Positions 43,617 to 51,580 of a stretch of DNA of 58,844 nucleotides are shown in pieces (the first letter of the stretch is position 1; each line of letters starts with the position of its first letter). The notes beneath the pieces were generated by a model. It saw nothing but the letters and a program-made list of their open reading frames with translations, made no database searches and was not told the origin of the DNA. Made by a program: the position numbers and the translations under genes. The stretch comes from an uncultured Ruminococcus sp. (GTDB taxonomy: Bacteria; Bacillota; Clostridia; Oscillospirales; Ruminococcaceae): contig CANOIR010000010.1 in assembly GCA_947566125.1 (NCBI GenBank), positions 1 to 58,844 on the forward strand, written 5' to 3'.

Positions 43617-44789
43617 ATGTATTTTTATGATAATGACACACAGGGATTTATTGAAGATAATGATATTAAATTTATAAGAATGTCATTTTGTGATATTCTT
43701 GGCAATATGAAAAACATTGCAATTATGCCTAGTGAGCTTACACGTGCCATAGAATATGGTATACCATTTTATACAGCTGATATTTTTAGCGGAAATCCGT
43801 CTACGCTTATGCTAAAGCCGGATACACAATCTCTTTCTGTTTTGCCGTGGCGTCCGCAGGATGGAAGAGTAGTAAGATTTTTCTGCAACTTATTTAATAC
43901 AGACGGTACAGCATATGAATGTGACTTAAGACGTAATCTAAAGCTTACAGTTGATAAACTTAGAAAAATGGGTTGTCTTTGCAAAATCAGCACAAGATGT
44001 GAATTTTATCTTTTCAAAGTGGATATAGATGGTAATCCAACAAATATTCCATTTGACAATGGTGGTTATCTTGATATTGCACCGCTTGATAAATGTGAAA
44101 ATGCCAGACGTGATATATGCCTTTCTCTTGAAGAGATGGGGCTGAATCCAATTTCTTCATGTCATAAATCCGGACCGGGTCAGAATGAGATTGATTTTGC
44201 AAGCAGCGACCCGCTTGCTGCTGCTGATAATATGATGCATTATAAAACTGTTGTTGAAACTATAGCAGCATCTCATGGACTTTATGCTTCATTCATGCCA
44301 AGACCGCTGCCGGATGAGATCGGCAGTGCTTTGAAAATATATATAAGCATTACTAAGGACGGAAAACCTTTGCTTGATGGTGACAATAAAGAAGGTCTTG
44401 CATTTGAAGCAGGAATAAAGAAATATATTCCGGAATTTACATCATTTATGAATTCTATGGAAAATTCATTCCACAGACTTGAAGATATGAGAAGCAACGA
44501 TTCATTTCGTGTTATGGAAAACATTAAAATTCCTGGTTGTGAACCCGAACTTGAAATACGTTCAGCTGATGCTTGTTGTAATCCTTATCTTACAATGCAG
44601 CTTTTGTTAGAAGCAGGAATGGAAGGTATGAAAAATCATCTTGAATACAATGAATGTGACTCTTTTGAACTTCCTAAAACATTAAGTGATGCTATGGAGC
44701 TTACTGCAAAGAGTGAATTCGTAGGAAAACACGTTCCTACGTCATGTACTGACAACTTTATAAGAAAGAATAAAATCAATCAGAAATAA
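43617..44789 (+). CDS. Glutamine-synthetase-like protein with altered metal site
   Basis: The 390-residue protein aligns along its length with GlnA, but is shorter than the usual 440. Compared with Gram-positive GlnA, EFYLF keeps Glu129, but the preceding ligand position is Arg127. HEVAPGQHEI is HKSGPGQNEI, so one Glu becomes Lys184 while Glu191 is kept. GSGMHVH is GSALKIY, losing the His. The late ELEIRSADACCNPY keeps its Glu. About three of six metal ligands are therefore replaced, and classical glutamine synthesis seems unlikely. A sensing or regulatory role with the ANTAR protein just downstream is an inference. The alignment was made by eye. Confidence 0.78.
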   Translation: MYFYDNDTQGFIEDNDIKFIRMSFCDILGNMKNIAIMPSELTRAIEYGIPFYTADIFSGNPSTLMLKPDTQSLSVLPWRPQDGRVVRFFCNLFNTDGTAYECDLRRNLKLTVDKLRKMGCLCKISTRCEFYLFKVDIDGNPTNIPFDNGGYLDIAPLDKCENARRDICLSLEEMGLNPISSCHKSGPGQNEIDFASSDPLAAADNMMHYKTVVETIAASHGLYASFMPRPLPDEIGSALKIYISITKDGKPLLDGDNKEGLAFEAGIKKYIPEFTSFMNSMENSFHRLEDMRSNDSFRVMENIKIPGCEPELEIRSADACCNPYLTMQLLLEAGMEGMKNHLEYNECDSFELPKTLSDAMELTAKSEFVGKHVPTSCTDNFIRKNKINQK

Positions 44790-44821
44790 GTTGAGTGCAT
44801 AATTGAAAGGAGTGTAGAAAC

Positions 44822-45400
44822 TTGAGGAGCAAACGTGCTTTGATAGTTACCAGTGTTACTGCTTCCGGTTCGGGAATTGTGCCATTTCTCAGACAATGTG
44901 GATTTTCTGATATATGTACTGCGGTAAGTGGTAGTGAAGCGAAAAGATGCATAGTTCAAGATAACTTTGATCTTATAATTATAAATATGCCTCTTACAGA
45001 TGAACAGGGTGATAAACTTGCTGTACAAATGAGCAGCAGTACAAGTGCAGGAATAATTCTTTTGTGCCGTGCTGATTCTTCCAATGAAGTTAGTTGCAGG
45101 GTAGGGGACAACGGCGTTGCGGTTATTTCAAAACCAGTTCATAAAGTATCTTTTTATCAGGCAATAAGTTTTGGAATGTCTGTACGTAACCGTCTTATTT
45201 TTATGAAGCAGGAAAATGTCAGGCTTCAGAACAAGCTTCATGAAATGAGAATAGTTTCAAGAGCTAAGTGCCTTCTTATAGAGAAAAAATCTATGACTGA
45301 AAACGAGGCTCATAAATATATAGAGAAACTTGCTATGGATACAAGATGTACAAGGGAAAAAATTGCAGAGGAAATAATATCAGAGTGTAACTTTATGTAA
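44822..45400 (+). CDS. ANTAR-domain antiterminator with a receiver lacking the phosphoacceptor Asp
   Basis: The 192-residue protein has an N-terminal receiver-like domain and a C-terminal ANTAR RNA-binding domain (AKCLLIEKKSMTENEAHKYIEKLAMDTRCTREKIAEEII). A short coiled-coil (QENVRLQNKLHEM) joins them. ANTAR proteins bind paired hexaloop hairpins and prevent transcription termination, often in nitrogen metabolism. The phosphoacceptor position of the receiver is Asn55 (DLIIINMP), and the N-terminal acidic pair is absent; Lys is kept in ISKPV. Signal input therefore should not be ordinary phosphorylation. The start is a TTG at 44822 after AAGGAG. It is 32 bases downstream of the glutamine-synthetase-like gene. 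Confidence 0.86.
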   Translation: MRSKRALIVTSVTASGSGIVPFLRQCGFSDICTAVSGSEAKRCIVQDNFDLIIINMPLTDEQGDKLAVQMSSSTSAGIILLCRADSSNEVSCRVGDNGVAVISKPVHKVSFYQAISFGMSVRNRLIFMKQENVRLQNKLHEMRIVSRAKCLLIEKKSMTENEAHKYIEKLAMDTRCTREKIAEEIISECNFM

Positions 45401-45425
45401 TATATTTGCATATAATAATGAATAA

Positions 45426-45468
45426 AGAGAATAGCAACAGTCTTTAAAAAAGGCTTTTGTTATTCTCT
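45426..45468 (+). terminator. Strong terminator hairpin directly before asnB
   Basis: A 12-bp outer stem (AGAGAATAGCAA with TTGTTATTCTCT) and a 7-bp inner stem (AGTCTTT with AAAGGCT) stack across a single-base mismatch. ATTTTTT follows. It ends 29 bases before the asnB start, with no promoter between. It is a candidate site for antitermination. Confidence 0.85.
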
Positions 45469-45497
45469 ATTTTTTGTGGAGCAGGAGGTTTTTTATT

Positions 45498-47336
45498 ATG
45501 TGTGGAATATGTGGTATGGTAGGCTTTGAGAGCGATTTAAGAGAAAAGCGTAATATGCTTGAAAAAATGCAGAATAAGCTTGCAAACAGAGGTCCGGATG
45601 ATGAAGGAATATTTTGCAGTGAGCGTGAATGCATAATGGCTCACAGGCGACTTGCAGTTATAGACCCTGAAAACGGCAGACAGCCAATGACAAGAACATA
45701 TATGAATGAGGATTATACTATAGTATATAATGGTGAGCTTTATAATACAAAAGAAGTGAGAGCTGAGCTTACAGCCATGGGAGCAAAATTTGAAACTAAC
45801 TGTGATACGGAAGTTGTACTTTGGGGATATATTTTTTATAAAGAAGATGTGTTGAATAAATTTAATGGTATATTTGCATTTGCCATATGGGAACATAATA
45901 GAAAAAGGCTTTTTCTGTCAAGAGATAGAATGGGTGTAAAGCCTCTTTTTTATGCTGAAACTGCAAATGGACTTGTATTTTCATCAGAAATAAATTCTCT
46001 TCTTGAATGTCCTGATATTCCTCATGAAATTGATTTAAAAGGTCTTTCGGAGATTATTTTAATAGCACCAGGCAGAACGCCGGGATATGGAATTTTTAAA
46101 ACAGTTAGAGAACTTAAGAGAGCAGAATATGCTGTATATGATGATTCAGGACTTAAAAAGGAGATATATTGGCGTCTTAAAGCAAAAGAGCATACTGATA
46201 ATTTTAGTCAAACGGTTGAAAAGGTAAGATTTCTTTTAGAGGATTCTGTAAAAAGACAGCTTGTATCAGATGTTCCGTTGGGAACATTTTTATCAGGCGG
46301 ACTTGATTCAAGTATAATATCATCTATTGCTTCGTGTGAATATAAAAGTCAGGGAAAAATTTTGGATACATTTTCACTTGATTATAAAAGCAATGATATA
46401 TATTTTCAGAAAAGTAAGTTTCAGCCGACAAGTGATACTGAATATATAGATATAATGGCAGAGTATCTTGGCAGTAAAAGTCACAAAACGATACTTGATA
46501 CACCGGCACTTGCAGCAGCCCTTGTTCCTGCAATGGAGTCAAGAGGAATGGCGGCTATGGGTGATGTTGACAGCTCTATGCTTTTATTTTGCCGTGATAT
46601 TAGAAAAAGTGTTACAGCCGCATTGTCTGGTGAATGTTCTGATGAAATATTTGGTGGCTATCCGTGGTATAGAGATGAAACTATTCGTATGAGTGAAGGA
46701 TTTCCGTGGGCACAGAGTACAGTTTACAGACAATCATTTTTACGTGATGAATTAAGTGAGCTTATAGATGGAAAGGCTTATGTAGATAAGGCATATAGAG
46801 ATACAATTGCAGATGTAGATAAATTATCCGGCGAATCTGTTACAGAGAGCAGAACACGTGAAATGATGATTTTAAATATAGATTGGTTTATGCAGAATCT
46901 TCTTGAACGAAAAGACAGAATGAGTATGTATAGCTCTCTTGAAGTAAGAGTTCCGTTTTGTGATTATAGAATTGCAGAGTATCTTTATAATGTACCGTGG
47001 GAATATAAAGATTACAAGGGATATGAAAAGGGTCTGCTTAGAGAAGCTGCTAGAGGTTATCTGCCTGATGAGATCCTTTGGCGTAAGAAGAGTCCTTATC
47101 CCAAGACGCATAATCCTGCATATTTTCTTGCAGTATCTAAAATGCTGCGAAAGATCATAGATAATCCATTATCGCCGATTTTATCTATTGTTAAAAAATC
47201 AAAGTTAATGGAGCTTATGGGAGAAAGTGAGTCTGTACAGTGGTACGGTCAACTTATGACTAAACCGCAGACTATAGCGTTTTTCGTTCAGCTGAATGAA
47301 TGGATGAAGCATTATAATGTAAAAATTTCTTTATAA
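45498..47336 (+). CDS. asnB: Asparagine synthase (glutamine-hydrolysing)
   Basis: It makes asparagine from aspartate, ATP and glutamine. The 612-residue protein starts MCGICG, so Cys2 is the N-terminal nucleophile of the class II glutaminase domain after Met removal. NRGPDDEG, AHRRLAVID and YNGELYN belong to that domain. The synthetase domain has the PP-loop SGGLDSSI and later SGECSDEIFGGY. The start must be the ATG at 45498 to expose Cys2; a longer in-frame extension is rejected. GGAGG lies 9 bases upstream. The location after a glutamine-synthetase-like and an ANTAR gene fits nitrogen control. Confidence 0.94.
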   Translation: MCGICGMVGFESDLREKRNMLEKMQNKLANRGPDDEGIFCSERECIMAHRRLAVIDPENGRQPMTRTYMNEDYTIVYNGELYNTKEVRAELTAMGAKFETNCDTEVVLWGYIFYKEDVLNKFNGIFAFAIWEHNRKRLFLSRDRMGVKPLFYAETANGLVFSSEINSLLECPDIPHEIDLKGLSEIILIAPGRTPGYGIFKTVRELKRAEYAVYDDSGLKKEIYWRLKAKEHTDNFSQTVEKVRFLLEDSVKRQLVSDVPLGTFLSGGLDSSIISSIASCEYKSQGKILDTFSLDYKSNDIYFQKSKFQPTSDTEYIDIMAEYLGSKSHKTILDTPALAAALVPAMESRGMAAMGDVDSSMLLFCRDIRKSVTAALSGECSDEIFGGYPWYRDETIRMSEGFPWAQSTVYRQSFLRDELSELIDGKAYVDKAYRDTIADVDKLSGESVTESRTREMMILNIDWFMQNLLERKDRMSMYSSLEVRVPFCDYRIAEYLYNVPWEYKDYKGYEKGLLREAARGYLPDEILWRKKSPYPKTHNPAYFLAVSKMLRKIIDNPLSPILSIVKKSKLMELMGESESVQWYGQLMTKPQTIAFFVQLNEWMKHYNVKISL

Positions 47337-47339
47337 AAA

Positions 47340-47372
47340 AATCCCTGTCGGATACGAATTCCGACAGGGATT
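47340..47372. terminator. Terminator between asnB and the TetR gene
   Basis: A perfect 13-bp stem (AATCCCTGTCGGA and complement) flanked by an A7 run on the left. It can serve the convergent genes on either side. Confidence 0.82.
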
Positions 47373-47427
47373 AAACTATTTATACTAAAATCAGGAGTTT
47401 TTTTCTGTATGGCGTATTATAGATGTT

Positions 47428-47952
47428 TCATTTCAGCAGTTTTTCCGTCATGCTGCTTATAAAATCTACTACTTCATCTAATGTATAATTTGGATTATTT
47501 ATATAAGTATAATATCCGCCATATACGCTGAATGTTATAAAAAGATTCTTCTCTTTTGAATCTTTAAATTTAGGATGACTTGAAAAAATCATCTCTTTAA
47601 GAGCGTCTTCAATTTTGTCAGGAAGCCGTTCACTTCTTGAGCCGGAGAATATAGTTTTTATAAGAGAGCTTTGTGAAGAATATGCGATAAAAAGATTTCT
47701 TGTAAATTCTTTTGGCTTATCAAAAATATCATCTGCACTGCCAAGACTTTTTATAATGGATGAAACTATTTCACTTTCTATTTTGTCCGACAGGTCGTAT
47801 ACATCTTTATAATAAACATAGAATGTAGATTTATTTATCTGTGCCTTTTCGCAAAGTTCTTTTACTGTGAGTTTTTCCAATGGCTTTCTTGAGCGTATGC
47901 ATATAAATGCATTGTAAATACTTCTTCTTGTCTTTTCTGTTCTTATATCCAT
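47428..47952 (-). CDS. TetR/AcrR-family transcriptional regulator
   Basis: The 174-residue protein opens with a TetR helix-turn-helix (KTRRSIYNAFICIRSRKPLEKLTVKELCEKAQINKSTFYVYYKD), then a short ligand-binding half of the type seen in small Firmicutes TetR proteins. Its target and inducer are unknown. It is transcribed divergently from the branching-enzyme gene, and the 198-base region between them could hold its operator. The ATG at 47952 was chosen; AGGA lies 11 bases upstream, so the start is a little uncertain. Confidence 0.85.
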   Translation of the reverse strand: MDIRTEKTRRSIYNAFICIRSRKPLEKLTVKELCEKAQINKSTFYVYYKDVYDLSDKIESEIVSSIIKSLGSADDIFDKPKEFTRNLFIAYSSQSSLIKTIFSGSRSERLPDKIEDALKEMIFSSHPKFKDSKEKNLFITFSVYGGYYTYINNPNYTLDEVVDFISSMTEKLLK

Positions 47953-48046
47953 AACAATACACATCCTATATATAAATACAAATCATGATAATATCCGACT
48001 GTTTTTTTAAAACGTTGTTTTTCCAACTAATATCTAAAATCAATGG

Positions 48047-48075
48047 TTGAAAGCTGATACTTACTATATTATACT
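48047..48075 (+). promoter_or_regulatory. Promoter of glgB
   Basis: TTGAAA and TATACT with a 17-base spacer, about 75 bases before the glgB start codon. Confidence 0.55.
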
Positions 48076-48149
48076 ATATTTAAACAAGAAAAACAACTAC
48101 TGTCTGTTTTGTTTTATATTTTATTTTTAAAAGGGAGAATGAGTACATA

Positions 48150-49946
48150 ATGGATTATTATGGTTTCTATACTGGAACAGAATTTGAAGCATATAAATAT
48201 TTAGGAGCACATTGCTATGGTGATTTAACAGTTTTTAGAACATTTGCACCAAGTGCAGAGAGAATATCTCTAATAGGTGAATTTAGCGACTGGAATGAGA
48301 TCCCTATGTATAAAGTAGGCGATGGAAACTTCTGGGAATGTGAAATTTCTGGTGTTAAGCAATTTGATATGTATAAATATCGCATCTATCAAAGAGGAGG
48401 AAGTTTTGTAGACCATTGTGATCCTTATGGAAATTATGCTGAATTAAGACCTGGTACAGCATCTAAGGTATTTGATTCAAAGTATAAATTCAGTGATGAA
48501 AAATGGCTTGCATCAAGAGGTGATTTTTATAATAAACCTATAAACATTTACGAGCTTCACTTTGGTTCATGGAAAACTAAAGAAAACGCTGAAACTGTAG
48601 TAGATGGTTGGTATTTATATGAGGAACTGGCAGATGTTTTAATACCGTATCTTAAGAAGAATGGTTACAATTATGTTGAGATTATGCCGCTTAATGAATA
48701 TCCATGTGACGAATCATGGGGTTATCAGGGAACGGGATTTTTTAGTGCTACAGCAAGATATGGTGATCCTGATGGACTTAGGGAATTTATAGATAAGTGT
48801 CATAATAATAATATAGGAATAATACTTGATTTTGTACCTGTACATTTTGCAGTAGATGGATATGCCCTTTGTAATTATGATGGCACAGCTTTGTATGAAT
48901 ACCCGAATTCAGCTGTAGGAAAAAGTGAATGGGGAAGCTGTAACTTTATGCATTCACGTGGGGAAGTAAGAAGTTTCTTGCAGTCAGCAGCATTTTTCTG
49001 GCTGAATGAATTTCATATTGACGGACTTAGAATGGATGCTGTAAGCAATCTTATTTACTGGCAAGGCGATTCAAACCGTGGTGTTAATGGTATGACGTGT
49101 GATTTTATTAAAAATATGAACTGTGGACTTAAGCAGAGGTTGCCGGGTATTATGCTTATTGCAGAAGATTCCAGTGCCTATGATGGAGTTACACGACCTG
49201 TATTTGATGGCGGTTTAGGCTTTGACTTTAAATGGGATCTAGGTTGGATGAATGATACTTTGGATTATTTCCGACTATCGCCTGAAGATAGAAAGAGTGC
49301 ATATCATAAGCTTACATTCAGTATGATGTACTATTATAATGAGAGATATATTTTGCCGCTTTCGCATGATGAAGTTGTACATGGAAAGGCAACTATTGTT
49401 CAAAAGATGAATGGCCATTATGATGTGAAATTTCCACAAGCAAGAGCATTATATCTTTATATGATGACACATCCTGGAAAGAAGCTTAATTTTATGGGCA
49501 ATGAAATAGCTCAATTTAGAGAATGGGATGAAAAGAGAGAGCAGGACTGGGATATTTTGAAATATCCTAAGCATGACGCTTTTAATAAATACATAAAGGA
49601 GATCAACAAAATTTATCTTGAAACACCTGCATTTTATGGCTCGGATTTTTCACGTGATGGATTTTACTGGCTCGACTGTCATAGTGAAGATAAGTGTGTA
49701 TATTCATTTATACGCAGATGTGATAATAGTTCTGTTTTGGCTGTATTCAATTTCTCAGATAAAACTGTTGAATATAGTTTGAATGTTGGTGATATTAAAA
49801 AACTTACAGAAATTATTTGCAGTGAAGATTCCCGCTTTGATGGCTGCGTTGATAAGAAGAAAAAGGCAGAACCTGTTATAGAAGATGGTGTAGCAGAGTT
49901 TATATTGCCGCCATTTTCTGGGCAGATTTATAATGTGGAATATTAA
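48150..49946 (+). CDS. glgB: 1,4-alpha-glucan branching enzyme
   Basis: A GH13 enzyme that makes alpha-1,6 branches in glycogen. The 598-residue protein has an N-terminal CBM48-type domain (TVFRTFAPSAERISLIGEFSDWNE), then the barrel. Conserved GH13 regions are DFVPVHFA, GLRMDAVSN (nucleophile Asp near 296), LIAEDSS (acid Glu near 339), and LPLSHDEVVHGK. It lacks the extra N1 domain of longer enzymes. No other glycogen genes are adjacent. The ribosome site AGGGAG precedes the ATG. Confidence 0.94.
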   Translation: MDYYGFYTGTEFEAYKYLGAHCYGDLTVFRTFAPSAERISLIGEFSDWNEIPMYKVGDGNFWECEISGVKQFDMYKYRIYQRGGSFVDHCDPYGNYAELRPGTASKVFDSKYKFSDEKWLASRGDFYNKPINIYELHFGSWKTKENAETVVDGWYLYEELADVLIPYLKKNGYNYVEIMPLNEYPCDESWGYQGTGFFSATARYGDPDGLREFIDKCHNNNIGIILDFVPVHFAVDGYALCNYDGTALYEYPNSAVGKSEWGSCNFMHSRGEVRSFLQSAAFFWLNEFHIDGLRMDAVSNLIYWQGDSNRGVNGMTCDFIKNMNCGLKQRLPGIMLIAEDSSAYDGVTRPVFDGGLGFDFKWDLGWMNDTLDYFRLSPEDRKSAYHKLTFSMMYYYNERYILPLSHDEVVHGKATIVQKMNGHYDVKFPQARALYLYMMTHPGKKLNFMGNEIAQFREWDEKREQDWDILKYPKHDAFNKYIKEINKIYLETPAFYGSDFSRDGFYWLDCHSEDKCVYSFIRRCDNSSVLAVFNFSDKTVEYSLNVGDIKKLTEIICSEDSRFDGCVDKKKKAEPVIEDGVAEFILPPFSGQIYNVEY

Positions 49947-49950
49947 AACT

Positions 49951-49967
49951 TATATTCATAGGATAAT
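49951..49967 (+). repeat. 17-base repeat, copy 2
   Basis: TATATTCATAGGATAAT, identical to 36381-36397 and likewise directly after a stop codon. Here the flanks do not form the hairpin seen at the other copy. Confidence 0.5.
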
Positions 49968-50002
49968 ATCAATGTTCGCTAATATACATAAGAATTTTAC
50001 TG

Positions 50003-50031
50003 TTGCCTTTTTATCTACTTTTTAATATAAT
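50003..50031 (+). promoter_or_regulatory. Promoter of the Rieske oxidoreductase gene
   Basis: TTGCCT and TATAAT with a 17-base spacer. Transcription from it would include the hairpin at 50084-50117 in the leader. Confidence 0.5.
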
Positions 50032-50083
50032 ATCGGAATAAGCAACCATATACAAGCCATACTATTTTAAACTTTATCATAAC

Positions 50084-50117
50084 AAACGCCATTTGGACAA
50101 AGTGTCAGATGGCGTTT
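50084..50117 (+). promoter_or_regulatory. Terminator-like hairpin in the leader of the Rieske oxidoreductase gene
   Basis: AAACGCCAT and ATGGCGTTT pair over 9 bases, with a few more partial pairs inside. A T4 tract follows and the AAGGAG ribosome site lies just beyond. It may end glgB transcripts or act as an attenuator. Confidence 0.5.
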
Positions 50118-50135
50118 TGTATAAGGAGAATTTTT

Positions 50136-51425
50136 ATGGAATCAATATGGCAAAAAGGTATAAAACTCCCTGAATTTCCACAGCTGAAAGGTAATATCAA
50201 TAAGGACGTTTTAATTATTGGCGGAGGAATTGCAGGAATTCTTACAGCTTACTTTTTGAAACAAAATGGCATTGACTGTATATTAGTAGAAAAGGGCAGA
50301 ATTTGTCAGGGTACTACATCCCATACAACTGCAAAAATCACATATCAGCATGGACTTGTTTATTATAAGCTGCTCAAAAGCAGTGGTTTGGAAGCAGCAC
50401 AAAAGTATTTTACAGCAAATCATCTTGCGTTTGAAACATATAAAGAATTATGTCAAGACATAAATTGTGATTATGAAATAAATGACAATTATGTTTATTC
50501 AGTAAGTGATAGAGAAAAGCTTGAAGCTGAGATCTATGCACTTGAAAAGATTGGATACAAGGCAGAACTGTGTGAAGATATTCCACTCCCATTATCTACT
50601 GTTGGAGCAGTAAAATTTTCATCTCAAGCACAGTTTCACCCGTTGAAATTTATCGCAGCCATTGCAAAGGAACTTCCTATTTATGAGAATACATTTGTGA
50701 AAGAAATGTGCGGCAATAAAGCTATCACAGACTTTGGATGTATAACAGCAAAAACAGTTATCGTGACAACTCATTTCCCATTTATCAATAAGCATGGCAG
50801 TTATTTTCTTAAGTTGTATCAGCATCGTTCTTATGTTCTTGCACTAGAAAATGCACAGAATGTTGTCGGAATGTATGTGGATGAAAGTAAAACTGGATAT
50901 TCATTTCGAAATTTTAAGAATTATCTTTTATTGGGAGGAGGTGCTCATCGTACAGGTAAAAATGGCGGCAATTGGTCAGAACTTCGTCAGTTTGCAAGTA
51001 TTCATTATCCGAATGCAAAAGAGTGTTGCCATTGGGCGGCACAGGACTGTATGAGCCTTGATGATATTCCATATATTGGGCATTATTCTGGAAAAACAGC
51101 ACAGCTTTTTACAGCAACTGGTTTTAATAAATGGGGAATGACAGGAGCAATGGTTTCTGCACAGATTTTATGTGATATGGTTCAAGGAAAAGAAAATGAT
51201 TTTGAAGATGTTTTTAGTCCATCAAGAAGTATACTCAGACCTCAGCTTTTTGTTAATAGCTTTGAAGCAGTAACTAATTTGCTTACGTTTACCAAAAAAC
51301 GATGCCCTCATTTAGGATGTGCATTGAAATGGAATGAATCCGAACATTCATGGGACTGTGCGTGTCACGGTTCACGTTTTGATGAAAACGGAAGAGTACT
51401 TGATAATCCGGCAAATGGCAATTGA
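50136..51425 (+). CDS. FAD-dependent oxidoreductase with C-terminal Rieske [2Fe-2S] domain
   Basis: The 429-residue protein has an N-terminal DAO-type FAD domain (DVLIIGGGIAGILTAYFL). QGTTSHTTAKIT and a late GFNKWGMTGAM typical of this branch are also visible. The C-terminal Rieske domain has CPHLGC near 389 and CACHGSRF near 408, giving the Cys-His pairs for a [2Fe-2S] cluster. Electrons probably pass between the cluster and FAD; the substrate is unknown. The ATG at 50136 follows AAGGAG; an in-frame ATG at 50109 is part of the hairpin arm and is rejected. It ends shortly before the CRISPR-Cas operon but has its own promoter. Confidence 0.88.
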   Translation: MESIWQKGIKLPEFPQLKGNINKDVLIIGGGIAGILTAYFLKQNGIDCILVEKGRICQGTTSHTTAKITYQHGLVYYKLLKSSGLEAAQKYFTANHLAFETYKELCQDINCDYEINDNYVYSVSDREKLEAEIYALEKIGYKAELCEDIPLPLSTVGAVKFSSQAQFHPLKFIAAIAKELPIYENTFVKEMCGNKAITDFGCITAKTVIVTTHFPFINKHGSYFLKLYQHRSYVLALENAQNVVGMYVDESKTGYSFRNFKNYLLLGGGAHRTGKNGGNWSELRQFASIHYPNAKECCHWAAQDCMSLDDIPYIGHYSGKTAQLFTATGFNKWGMTGAMVSAQILCDMVQGKENDFEDVFSPSRSILRPQLFVNSFEAVTNLLTFTKKRCPHLGCALKWNESEHSWDCACHGSRFDENGRVLDNPANGN

Positions 51426-51516
51426 AATTTGTCTAAAATGTAAAGGCAGATTAAAAGGATCCTATCTGTCAGGAGTATACTTATATCTGAATAATTAAAA
51501 TTGCCTTTATTGCTTA

Positions 51517-51545
51517 TTGACAAATAGTTATATAAATGCTATAAT
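51517..51545 (+). promoter_or_regulatory. Promoter of the type I-E cas operon
   Basis: Perfect TTGACA and TATAAT hexamers with a 17-base spacer, 35 bases before the cas3 start codon. Confidence 0.75.
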
Positions 51546-51580
51546 ATGTTTGTGATTTTTATTATAAGAGGACAATAAAT

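Noticed and set aside
49947..51580. A CRISPR array near the cas operon promoter
   Set aside because: No regularly spaced 28-29-base repeats are visible upstream of cas3 or anywhere else in the window.
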